A DNA stretch of 5,761 nucleotides from an uncultured Litoreibacter sp. (GTDB lineage Bacteria; Pseudomonadota; Alphaproteobacteria; Rhodobacterales; Rhodobacteraceae), in the NCBI GenBank assembly GCA_937928335.1, contig CALFWN010000223.1, forward strand, positions 1 through 5,761, written 5' to 3'. Below, piece after piece: positions 1 through 5,181 of the stretch. Position 1 is the stretch's first letter, and each line of letters opens with the position of its first letter. Below the pieces are notes generated by a model. The model was not told the origin of the DNA. It was given only the letters and a program-made list of their open reading frames with translations, and ran no database searches. The position numbers were made by a program, and so were the translations under genes.

Positions 1-945
1 GCCACCGCTGCCACCACCCAGCAGACCCAATCCGGCAAGCGCGCCACCGGCCAGGCCGCCAAGGCTGCCCAGAATGGCGAAAAGCGCACCAAGGCCAACA
101 AGCGCGACCACGCCGCCTCCGCCGCCGCCGCCATCATCTTCGGCTATCGGCTCTGCCTCAGGTTCAGGCGCAGGCTCTGGCTCCGCCTCCGGGGCCGCAG
201 GTGGCGGGGGCGGCGGAGGAGGTGGGGGCGGTGGTGGAGGCGGCGGGGGTGCAGGCTCCGGCTCTGGCTCTGGTTCTGGCTCGGGTTCCGGCTCTGGCTC
301 AGGCTCGGGTTCCGGCTCTGGTTCAGGTTCCGGCTCGGGCTCCGGCTCAGGTTCTGGTTCTGGTTCTGGCTCGGGTTCAGGCTCCGGCTCAGGGGTTGGT
401 GCTGGCGCGGGCGTGCTGCCAGCTGCCGGGCCGTAAAGCGCCTGCGCGCCTTCAATATCGCCGTCGCCCAGCTCATCCGTCGAAATCGTCGGGTTCAGAA
501 TTTGGCTCGGGTCGTTGACATGGCCCAGTCCGATGGCATGACCGATCTCGTGCAGGGCAACCGCATAGAAATCGGTGCCGCCAGCCCCGTCCGGGGACCA
601 GGTGCGCGGGTCGTCAAAGGTGATCTCGGCCGAGGTCAGCTCGGCGAACTCGCCGCCCCTGTTGATGAACGAATAGGAGGCAAGCCCCACCGTATTGCCC
701 GATAACGGCGCGGCGGCGAAGGTAATGTCGGCAGGGTTGGCTACATCCGCCAGCTCAAAATCAATGCCCGAGACGTCTTCCCAGGCCTGAAAGGCGCTGG
801 CCAATGTCTCGATGAATTCCTGCTCGGTGTAGAGACTTCGGTTGAAGTCCAGTTCCTGCACAAAGTTGCCCGGTGCCCAATAGACCGGGCCGCTGGCGGA
901 GCCACCATCGGCCGGCCCCCATTTCTGTCCGTTCAGCGCAAACAT
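1..945 (-). CDS. Matrixin-type zinc metalloprotease with Pro-Glu repeat, partial at 3' end
   Basis: The first 315 residues are in the window and the frame runs open off the left edge. Residues 132-142 read [11 protein letters not shown], the metzincin zinc site (His132, His136, His142; catalytic Glu133). Upstream residues match the matrixin fold: a hydrophobic helix around [19 protein letters not shown] and then ADITFAA near 77-83. The usual Met-turn (IMYP in relatives) reads ILNP at 149-152, so Leu replaces Met. Residues 185-231 are (PE)23P, 233-249 are 17 prolines, and about 250-278 are acidic, then Gly-rich. Residues 279-315 are a hydrophobic Gly/Leu/Ala stretch that leaves the window. The start at 945 is firm: an in-frame TAA lies at 955-957 and AAGGGG sits just upstream of ATG. 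No Sec or Tat signal is present, so export, if any, would need a C-terminal signal as in type I secretion (inference). Substrate unknown. Confidence 0.85.
   Translation of the reverse strand, partial: MFALNGQKWGPADGGSASGPVYWAPGNFVQELDFNRSLYTEQEFIETLASAFQAWEDVSGIDFELADVANPADITFAAAPLSGNTVGLASYSFINRGGEFAELTSAEITFDDPRTWSPDGAGGTDFYAVALHEIGHAIGLGHVNDPSQILNPTISTDELGDGDIEGAQALYGPAAGSTPAPAPTPEPEPEPEPEPEPEPEPEPEPEPEPEPEPEPEPEPEPEPEPEPEPEPAPPPPPPPPPPPPPPPPPAAPEAEPEPAPEPEAEPIAEDDGGGGGGGVVALVGLGALFAILGSLGGLAGGALAGLGLLGGGSGG
199..249 (-). repeat. Poly-proline tract of 17 codons
   Basis: Seventeen consecutive CCN codons follow one Ala codon after the Pro-Glu repeat. Mixed use of the four Pro codons is seen. 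A proline run of this length normally stalls ribosomes and needs EF-P for efficient translation (known of polyproline in general). It may also slow translation between the folded protease domain and the C-terminal segment (inference). Confidence 0.95.
253..393 (-). repeat. Hexanucleotide repeat encoding (Pro-Glu)23-Pro
   Basis: On the minus strand this is an unbroken alternation of CCN and GAR codons. All four Pro codons and both Glu codons are used, which suggests selection on the protein sequence or long divergence of the units. Because the unit is 6 bp, slippage changes length without shifting frame. It probably forms a stiff, extended acidic linker between the protease domain and the C-terminal part. 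Read on the plus strand, the same DNA encodes a Gly-Ser repeat, a shadow. Confidence 0.95.
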
Positions 946-964
946 ACCATCCCCTTAAGTCAGC

Positions 965-1001
965 AAACGAGCAGGTAGCGGCAGCGCCCGGCTCGTTTTT
1001 T
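965..1001 (+). terminator. Hairpin followed by six T, upstream of the matrixin gene
   Basis: AAACGAGC at 965-972 pairs exactly with GCTCGTTT at 991-998, with an 18-base loop. On the plus strand the stem runs into TTTTTT (996-1001), the form of an intrinsic terminator. No plus-strand gene precedes it. Read on the minus strand it falls in the untranslated leader just upstream of the matrixin ribosome binding site, so it could instead be a leader structure. The large loop lowers confidence in termination. Confidence 0.4.
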
Positions 1002-1067
1002 AATCTTGGTTACTAGAAAGAAATCAGTAAGGCGAAATTGAGGCAGAACCGATGCGGGGTGTTCATA

Positions 1068-1085
1068 TCTGCCGATCTCGGCAGA
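1068..1085. other. Inverted repeat, 7-bp arms and 4-base loop
   Basis: TCTGCCG at 1068-1074 and CGGCAGA at 1079-1085 are perfect complements around ATCT. It lies in the 242-base stretch between the matrixin start and the rplA stop, where I see no gene. It has no U-tract on either side, so it is not an intrinsic terminator. It could be a dyad operator for a regulator of the matrixin gene or an RNA hairpin. No convincing promoter was seen next to it. Confidence 0.4.
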
Positions 1086-1135
1086 GAATTGCACGAAAAC
1101 CTGAGGTTATCGGCGATTTTCGGAGCGCGAGACGC

Positions 1136-1164
1136 AAAAAGGCGGGCCAATGCGGCCCGCCTTT
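1136..1164 (-). terminator. Intrinsic terminator of the nusG-rplK-rplA unit
   Basis: On the minus strand AAAGGCGGGCC pairs with GGCCCGCCTTT around a five-base loop (GCATT), giving an 11-bp GC-rich stem that ends in TTTTT. It begins about 24 bases after the rplA stop. It implies that the ribosomal protein transcript ends here and that the matrixin gene downstream is transcribed separately. Confidence 0.9.
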
Positions 1165-1187
1165 CCGTGTCTGAATTATGTCAGGGC

Positions 1188-1883
1188 TCAGTTGCCCATC
1201 GCGTTATCCACGTTGATTGTGACGCTTGGACCCATTGTCGAAGACACGACGATCTTCTTCATATAGGTGCCTTTCGCGCCCGCTGGTTTGTTCTTCGACA
1301 CAGCGCCCACAAAGGCCCGGACATTCTCGACCAGCTTGGCCTCGTCAAAAGACGCTTTGCCAACGCCCGCATGAACCACGCCGGCTTTCTCGACCTTGAA
1401 CTGCACTTCGCCGCCCTTGGCGGCTTTGACAGCGGCTTCCACATCCATTGTCACCGTGCCCACTTTGGGGTTCGGCATCAGGTTGCGGGGGCCAAGCACC
1501 TTACCCAGACGGCCAACGATCGGCATCATGTCCGGGGTTGCGATGCAGCGGTCGAACTCGATCTTGCCGCCTTGCACGATTTCCATCAGGTCCTCGGCGC
1601 CAACAACATCTGCGCCAGCTGCCTTGGCCTCATCTGCTTTCGCATCACGGGCGAACACGGCGACGCGCACGTCTTTGCCGGTGCCATTTGGCAGCGCCAC
1701 GACGCCGCGCACCATTTGGTCCGCATGGCGTGGGTCAACACCCAGATTCATGGCAATCTCGACGGTTTCATCAAACTTCGCCTTGGCGTTGTTTTTCACC
1801 AATGCCACGGCTTCCTCGACGGTGACGTCGCGCTTGCCTGCAAATTGCTCGCGGGCTGCGATTGTGCGTTTACCTTTAGCCAT
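1188..1883 (-). CDS. rplA: 50S ribosomal protein L1
   Basis: The protein has 231 residues, the usual bacterial L1 length (about 230). L1 binds 23S rRNA at the mobile L1 stalk, helps release deacylated tRNA from the E site and, in bacteria studied, represses its own operon by binding its mRNA. Family marks visible are [16 protein letters not shown] (45-60), the signature [13 protein letters not shown] (131-143; Asn where most L1 proteins have Gly) and the C-terminal [15 protein letters not shown]. The start codon overlaps the rplK stop by one base (TAATG), with GAGGTG eight bases upstream inside rplK, so the two genes are probably translationally coupled. An intrinsic terminator follows. No rplJ follows within the window. 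Confidence 0.98.
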   Translation of the reverse strand: MAKGKRTIAAREQFAGKRDVTVEEAVALVKNNAKAKFDETVEIAMNLGVDPRHADQMVRGVVALPNGTGKDVRVAVFARDAKADEAKAAGADVVGAEDLMEIVQGGKIEFDRCIATPDMMPIVGRLGKVLGPRNLMPNPKVGTVTMDVEAAVKAAKGGEVQFKVEKAGVVHAGVGKASFDEAKLVENVRAFVGAVSKNKPAGAKGTYMKKIVVSSTMGPSVTINVDNAMGN

Positions 1884-2308
1884 TACTTCACCTCGATGCC
1901 CATAGAGCGGGCCGAGCCCGCGATGATCAGCATTGCGCCTTCGATATCATTTGCGTTCAGATCCTTCATCTTCGCTTCTGCGATCTCACGCAGCTGCTTG
2001 GAGGTGACCGAACCCACGATCTCGCGCGACGGGGTGTTGGCGCCGGATTTCACCTTGGCGGCCTTTTTCAGGTAGTAAGACGCAGGCGGCGTCTTGATAT
2101 CCATCGAGAAGGATTTGTCCTGATAATAGGTGATCACGGTCGGGCATGGGGCGCCGGGCTCCATGTCTGCGGTCTTGGCGTTGAACGCCTTGCAGAATTC
2201 CATGATGTTGATCCCGCGCTGACCCAGTGCGGGGCCGACGGGGGGCGATGGGTTGGCTTGACCTGCAGGAACCTGCAGCTTCATCGTGCCAGCGATCTTC
2301 TTGGCCAT
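1883..2308 (-). CDS. rplK: 50S ribosomal protein L11
   Basis: The protein has 141 residues, typical of L11 (about 142). L11 binds the GTPase-associated centre of 23S rRNA at the stalk base and is needed for factor-dependent GTPase steps and RelA response. The N-terminal domain has the Pro-rich loop [20 protein letters not shown] (21-40), the thiostrepton-region hallmark. The C-terminal RNA-binding domain ends in [12 protein letters not shown] chose the ATG at 2308 because AGGAG (2316-2320) lies seven bases before it. A TTG at 2326 would extend the protein by six residues but lies upstream of that site, so I reject it. It is followed by rplA with a one-base overlap. Confidence 0.98.
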   Translation of the reverse strand: MAKKIAGTMKLQVPAGQANPSPPVGPALGQRGINIMEFCKAFNAKTADMEPGAPCPTVITYYQDKSFSMDIKTPPASYYLKKAAKVKSGANTPSREIVGSVTSKQLREIAEAKMKDLNANDIEGAMLIIAGSARSMGIEVK

Positions 2309-2329
2309 TGGCCTTCTCCTTTTCAAGCG

Positions 2330-2350
2330 CCCCGGAACGCGTTTCCGGGG
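2330..2350 (-). promoter_or_regulatory. Hairpin just upstream of the rplK ribosome binding site
   Basis: CCCCGGAA and TTCCGGGG are perfect complements around a five-base loop. The stem ends ten bases before the rplK AGGAG. No U-tract follows, so it is not a terminator. It may present or hide the ribosome binding site, protect the mRNA from decay or be an RNase processing site; the sequence does not decide between these. Confidence 0.6.
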
Positions 2351-2358
2351 TCAGGTTG

Positions 2359-2400
2359 CTTTGTGGTCCGGTGCCCGCACGCGTGCGCGCCGCCTCCCAC
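2359..2400 (-). promoter_or_regulatory. Probable L1-binding autoregulatory leader of rplK-rplA
   Basis: On the minus-strand RNA, GUGGGAGGC (2400-2392) begins an imperfect stem-loop closed by GUGG with CCAC (2366-2363). A GC-rich inner hairpin is built from the palindrome at 2376-2387. From memory, GUGGGAGGC, with CCAC on the opposite strand, is also how the L1 stalk of E. coli 23S rRNA (helices 76-78 region) is built. L1 is known to repress the rplK-rplA operon through an mRNA copy of its rRNA site. The position in the nusG-rplK spacer, before the gene for L1, fits. Binding itself is inferred. Confidence 0.65.
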
Positions 2401-2410
2401 ATGATGCACG

Positions 2411-2944
2411 TCAGGACGTCTTGGTGACCTGCGTGAATTCCAGCTCGACCGGGGTGGCCCGGCCAAAGATCGAGACCGTCACCTTCAGGCGCTGGTTCTC
2501 GTCATCCACTTCCTCGACCATGCCCGAGAAGCCCTCAAACGGCCCGTCGGTCACGTTCACATTCTCGCCCACGTCAAACACGATGGTTGAGCGTGGGGCC
2601 TCCGCGCCTTCCTCGACGCGGCCCAGAATGGCCTGCACCTCGGCGTCGCGCATCGGCATCGGCTTGCCCTGCGGGCCCAGAAAGCCGGTGACGCGGTTGA
2701 TCGAGTTGATCAGGTGGTAGCCCGCATCCGACATTTCCATATGCACCAGCACATAGCCCGGCATGAAGCGGCGCTCGGCGGTGACTTTCTTGTTGCGGCG
2801 AATCTCGATGACCTCTTCGGTCGGCACCAGCACCTCGCCGAAATCGTCCTGCAACCCGTTTTCCTCAACGGATTGGCGAATTTGCTCCGCAATCCGCTTT
2901 TCGAAATTGGAGAGCACGCTGACCGAATACCACCGTTTTGCCAT
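2411..2944 (-). CDS. nusG: Transcription termination/antitermination factor NusG
   Basis: The protein has 177 residues, close to the family norm (about 180). NusG binds RNA polymerase through its N-terminal NGN domain, suppresses pausing, and through its KOW domain contacts either Rho or ribosomal protein S10. NGN is seen at about 3-110, with RWYSVSVLSNFEKRIAEQI and the RRFMPGYVLV core (58-67). The KOW motif is at about 124-150 (DVGENVNVTDGPFEGFSG). The start at 2944 gives the expected MAKRWYSV amino end, although the ribosome binding site is weak (GGGA about 12 bases upstream). secE lies 209 bases upstream with two terminator-like hairpins between. rplK lies 102 bases downstream. Confidence 0.97.
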   Translation of the reverse strand: MAKRWYSVSVLSNFEKRIAEQIRQSVEENGLQDDFGEVLVPTEEVIEIRRNKKVTAERRFMPGYVLVHMEMSDAGYHLINSINRVTGFLGPQGKPMPMRDAEVQAILGRVEEGAEAPRSTIVFDVGENVNVTDGPFEGFSGMVEEVDDENQRLKVTVSIFGRATPVELEFTQVTKTS

Positions 2945-3028
2945 TGTGCTGCGATCCCATTTGTTGCGCCGGGCCAGTCATCCCCGAAAATTCCGGTTAT
3001 CTTTCAGCAGGTTAACTGTGGCCCGCCG

Positions 3029-3064
3029 AAACAAAAACAGCGCGCATCTCGAATCGACACGCGC
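3029..3064 (-). terminator. Terminator-like hairpin between secE and nusG (nusG-proximal)
   Basis: On the minus strand a stem of about nine pairs, including two G-U pairs, is formed by GCGCGTGTC and GATGCGCGC around a seven-base loop (3040-3064). It is followed by TGTTTTTGTTT (3039-3029). This is a good intrinsic terminator or attenuator shape. It stands about 85 bases before the nusG start, so it would end or attenuate read-through from secE or from a promoter inside the spacer. Confidence 0.55.
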
Positions 3065-3084
3065 CATCATGTAGTGTGAGCGGT

Positions 3085-3113
3085 GGATTACGCCGACACG
3101 CCCTGGAATTCAA
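3085..3113 (-). promoter_or_regulatory. Possible weak promoter in the secE-nusG spacer
   Basis: TTGAAT (3113-3108) and TAATCC (3090-3085) are separated by 17 bases on the minus strand. The -35 is fair and the -10 poor. It lies between the two terminator-like hairpins, so a transcript from it would meet the 3029-3064 hairpin within about 40 bases, as an attenuated leader would. Support is only the box match. Confidence 0.2.
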
Positions 3114-3127
3114 GACCATGCGGGCCG

Positions 3128-3152
3128 AAAAAAGCGCGGTGCCGCAGCCGCG
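3128..3152 (-). terminator. Terminator-like hairpin directly after secE
   Basis: One base after the secE stop, CGCGG (3152-3148) pairs with CCGCG (3139-3135) around an eight-base loop, then C and TTTTTT (3133-3128). The five-pair stem is short but all G-C. An alternative fold (GCCGC with GCGGC) competes with it. It probably causes partial termination after secE. Confidence 0.5.
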
Positions 3153-3153
3153 G

Positions 3154-3348
3154 CTAGAACAGGCCGAACACCCCGTTCAGGCCGGAACGGATGGCGAGAT
3201 CAACAAGGCTGAAGAAGATCGATGTCAGCGTGGCCATGATGAACACCATCACGGTGGTCAACACCACCTCGCGGCGGGTGGGCCAGACCACTTTGGCGAC
3301 TTCGGCGCGGGTCTGCTGGATAAATTGTGCCGGGTTGGTGAACGCCAT
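3154..3348 (-). CDS. secE: Preprotein translocase subunit SecE
   Basis: The protein has 64 residues, the short one-helix form of SecE found in most bacteria other than enterics. SecE clamps SecY in the inner-membrane SecYEG channel and is essential for protein export. The amphipathic surface helix carries the family signature EVAKVVWPTRREV (16-28), followed by one membrane segment at about 28-52 (VVLTTVMVFIMATLTSIFFS). GAGG seven bases before the ATG supports the start. A good promoter lies at 3381-3409. A divergent gene for an exported protein starts 158 bases away. Confidence 0.97.
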   Translation of the reverse strand: MAFTNPAQFIQQTRAEVAKVVWPTRREVVLTTVMVFIMATLTSIFFSLVDLAIRSGLNGVFGLF

Positions 3349-3380
3349 CGGGCGGCCTCTTCGCTAAGGGTGCTGGGATG

Positions 3381-3409
3381 CAGATACGGCGGCAGGACCG
3401 GATTTGCAA
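3381..3409 (-). promoter_or_regulatory. Probable secE promoter
   Basis: TTGCAA (3409-3404), 17 bases and TATCTG (3386-3381) on the minus strand put the transcript start near 3374, about 25 bases before the secE ATG. The same -35 hexamer with the same spacing is found before tRNA-Trp at 5016-5044. It lies in the 158-base region shared with the divergent plus-strand gene; no clear promoter for that gene was seen. Confidence 0.5.
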
Positions 3410-3506
3410 GGGGCGGTGGTGACGCGATGCTCACCAAAAGGTGGGTTTTCAAATGTCATGGGCTGCGCATAGGCTGAAGCCGATCACGCCCAACCGGAGC
3501 CACCCC

Positions 3507-4073
3507 ATGCGCCTGCCCCTGACTGTCTATGCTGCCCTTCTGGCTCTGTTGCTTGTCGCAGGTCCGCTATCCCTGCCCGTCACAGCCCAGCAGGCCGAAG
3601 CCGAAACCCCGGTCTCCGAGCCGCCCATGACGGTCACCCGGCTGGAAAGCATCATCACCGCGCTTGATCCCGAGACCCGTGGCAACGGCGCGCAGTTTCA
3701 GATGACCATCGAGGATGTTCCCATTCTCATTGTCACCGATTTCCGCGCCGACCGGATGCGGGCGATGGTGCCAATCCGGTCCGTCTCCGACATGACCGGC
3801 GAGGAGGTCATGCGCGTCATGCAGGCCAATTTCGACACCGCCCTTGATGCCCGCTACGCCATCGCGCAGGGCAGGCTGTGGGGGGTGTTCATCCACCCGC
3901 TCTCCCCGCTGGAGAAAGACCAGTTGATCTCGGGCCTTGGTCAGGCGGTCAATCTGGCGAAAACCTACGGCTCGCTCTACACGGGCGGGGCGATGAGCTT
4001 TGGCGGCGGCGACAGCGTGCCTTTGCAGCGCCAGTTGATCGACCGGCTGCTGGAGCGCGGCCAGGAAATCTAG
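3507..4073 (+). CDS. Exported small protein, YbjN-like
   Basis: The protein has 188 residues. The start at 3507 is chosen because GGAG lies seven bases upstream and the protein then begins with a classic signal peptide: MRLPLTVYAA, a Leu/Ala core, and a likely cut after VTA (residue 27). An upstream ATG at 3441 in the same frame would bury the signal. The mature part (about 43-152) shows an alternating strand/helix pattern with VMRVMQANFDTALDARYAI and LSPLEKDQLISGLGQAV. This resembles the YbjN / type III secretion chaperone-like fold. The match is by pattern only. If right, it is a periplasmic or membrane-associated member of unknown role. The final 30 residues carry a Gly-rich patch (MSFGGGD). 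Its stop lies one base from the stop of the convergent hydrolase gene. Confidence 0.7.
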   Translation: MRLPLTVYAALLALLLVAGPLSLPVTAQQAEAETPVSEPPMTVTRLESIITALDPETRGNGAQFQMTIEDVPILIVTDFRADRMRAMVPIRSVSDMTGEEVMRVMQANFDTALDARYAIAQGRLWGVFIHPLSPLEKDQLISGLGQAVNLAKTYGSLYTGGAMSFGGGDSVPLQRQLIDRLLERGQEI

Positions 4074-4074
4074 C

Positions 4075-4857
4075 TCACACGCGGTGCAGCCGCGCAAACT
4101 CGTCCAGCATCAGCTGCATATAGCGCTCGCCGTGGCGGGTCATGCCGTCCAGCACCAGATCAACCTGCGCCAGATGGCCCGGCACCCGCGTATTGTGCAA
4201 CGTCACCGGCGCGCCAACCTGATCGGCCCGCAGCGCCCCGATCCGGGCATTTTGCAGATGGATGATCCGGTCGCGCACCCCATTGATCATCAGGCAGGGT
4301 GGCCCCTCCTCGTTCAGCCGCCACGGCTGCACAAACGCCGATGAAATCGCCACAACCGCACCCGGTCGGCTGACCCGGTGGTGCCATTGCACAGGCGGAT
4401 AGGCCAGCGCCAGCGCCGCCACGCCGCCCGACGAGACGCCCAGAATGCCCACCTTTGGCGCTTTGATACCAAGTGAGTGCCCTTCCCTCCAAAGAAACGA
4501 GACCGCCTTGGACAGATCCTCCACCGCAGCCATGAAGGCCGGGCCATACAGCCTCGGCGACAGGGTCAGGCCCACCTTCCTGCTGCGCGCCATGCAGCGC
4601 TCGATAGAGGCCTGATCGCTTGCGCTGAACGCCCGTGCAGGCGTGTCTAGCCGGTAGCTGACCGAGGCCAGCGCAAACCCCGCTTGCGTGAAATGTCTGG
4701 CGAAATGCAGCGCCTCGACATGGTCCCGCCCGCCTTTGCGAAACCCGCCGCCATGCGCATAGATCACGCAGGCCTCCGCCTGCAGGCTGTCGGGCAGATA
4801 CAGATCCAGCGATAAATGGGCGTCGCCATCATAGACGATGTCAGGCAAAGACTTCAT
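4075..4857 (-). CDS. Alpha/beta hydrolase, esterase-like
   Basis: The protein has 260 residues and no signal peptide, so it is cytoplasmic. The fold is clear: IYAHGGGFRKGG (32-43) is the oxyanion-hole loop of the hormone-sensitive-lipase / carboxylesterase type. GVSSG (140-144) is the nucleophile elbow with Ser142. Asp196 in NGVRDRI and His228 in VPGHLAQVD complete a plausible Ser-Asp-His triad at the expected spacing. It probably cleaves a small ester or amide; the substrate cannot be told. The ribosome binding site is weak. tRNA-Trp lies 69 bases upstream on the same strand, with no clear U-tract terminator between, so co-transcription with the tRNA is possible. Nothing links it in function to secE or the ribosomal genes. 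Confidence 0.85.
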   Translation of the reverse strand: MKSLPDIVYDGDAHLSLDLYLPDSLQAEACVIYAHGGGFRKGGRDHVEALHFARHFTQAGFALASVSYRLDTPARAFSASDQASIERCMARSRKVGLTLSPRLYGPAFMAAVEDLSKAVSFLWREGHSLGIKAPKVGILGVSSGGVAALALAYPPVQWHHRVSRPGAVVAISSAFVQPWRLNEEGPPCLMINGVRDRIIHLQNARIGALRADQVGAPVTLHNTRVPGHLAQVDLVLDGMTRHGERYMQLMLDEFARLHRV

Positions 4858-4926
4858 ACGATTTCAACTCGGAAACAGGGCTCGGGGCGGAGCTTACCAT
4901 ATAAGTGCGAAATCCGAGGAAATAAG

Positions 4927-5002
4927 TGGCAGGGGATGAGAGACTCGAACTCACGACCTTCGGTTTTGGAGACCGGCGCTCTACCAACTGAGCTAATCCC
5001 CT
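4927..5002 (-). tRNA. trnW: tRNA-Trp (anticodon CCA)
   Basis: The gene is 76 bases with encoded CCA. The acceptor stem is AGGGGAT with ATCCCCT, G73 is the usual Trp discriminator, the D stem is GCTC/GAGC, the anticodon loop CTCCAAA has CCA at 4969-4967, and the T loop is TTCGAGT. Two stem positions are not Watson-Crick: C27 with A43 (4976/4960) and U50 with U64 (4953/4939). In many bacteria tRNA-Trp sits directly before secE; here two protein genes lie between. Confidence 0.97.
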
Positions 5003-5015
5003 GCACTTGGGCGAT

Positions 5016-5044
5016 GTGTTACGCAAGCCGCCTGCGCTTTGCAA
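5016..5044 (-). promoter_or_regulatory. Probable tRNA-Trp promoter
   Basis: TTGCAA (5044-5039), a 17-base spacer and TAACAC (5021-5016) on the minus strand place the start near 5009, a few bases before the mature 5' end of the tRNA. The -35 and spacing equal those before secE. Confidence 0.5.
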
Positions 5045-5073
5045 GTATCTACTCGCATCATTGGCAAAACTCG

Positions 5074-5085
5074 GGCGGGCCCGCC
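5074..5085. other. GC palindrome between tRNA-Trp promoter and msrB
   Basis: GGCGGGCCCGCC is a perfect 12-bp palindrome in the 179-base region shared by the divergent tRNA-Trp and msrB-like genes. With no T-run on either side it is not a terminator. It might bind a dimeric regulator, or be chance in GC-rich DNA. Confidence 0.3.
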
Positions 5086-5131
5086 GCGCGCCGGATCACT
5101 ATTGGATCACCAACAGTTCACAAAGGATTGG

Positions 5132-5160
5132 TTGGTCTCGCACCACATCTGGGGCGTAAT
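5132..5160 (+). promoter_or_regulatory. Possible msrB promoter
   Basis: TTGGTC, 17 bases and CGTAAT end 21 bases before the ATG. Both boxes are weak matches. Nearby, GGATCAC occurs twice (5093-5099 and 5104-5110), a possible regulator site. Support is slight. Confidence 0.25.
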
Positions 5161-5181
5161 CTCTCGCGCAAGGAGGTCACC

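Noticed and set aside
74..436. Plus-strand frame encoding a Gly-Ser repeat protein
   Set aside because: It is the complement of the Pro-Glu/poly-Pro codons of the matrixin gene; the minus frame has a full catalytic domain, a ribosome binding site and a longer open frame.
1038..2075. Long plus-strand open frame of 345 codons
   Set aside because: It lies antisense to rplA and the 3' part of rplK, two unmistakable genes, and its protein has no recognisable family features.
2309..2326. TTG start adding six residues (KRRRP) to L11
   Set aside because: The AGGAG site lies inside this extension and L11 normally begins MAKK.
3010..3120. Minus-strand 36-codon frame in the secE-nusG spacer starting at 3120
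   Set aside because: It has no convincing ribosome binding site, runs through a terminator-like hairpin and encodes nothing recognisable.
3441..3506. Upstream ATG for the YbjN-like gene
   Set aside because: It would place 22 polar residues before a clear signal peptide and lacks a ribosome binding site; the ATG at 3507 has GGAG at seven bases.
3567..4097. Minus-strand 176-codon frame opposite the YbjN-like gene
   Set aside because: It is a shadow in high-GC DNA; the plus frame has a signal peptide and a ribosome binding site.
4841..5044. Minus-strand small frame containing LAQLVERRSPKPKVVSSSL
   Set aside because: This is the well-known translation of a tRNA gene, not a protein.
4816..5181. 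N-terminal extension of the MsrB frame across the tRNA
   Set aside because: It reads through tRNA-Trp, giving the familiar RDSNSRPSVLETGALPTE artefact peptide; the true start at 5182 has a strong ribosome binding site and a Tat signal.
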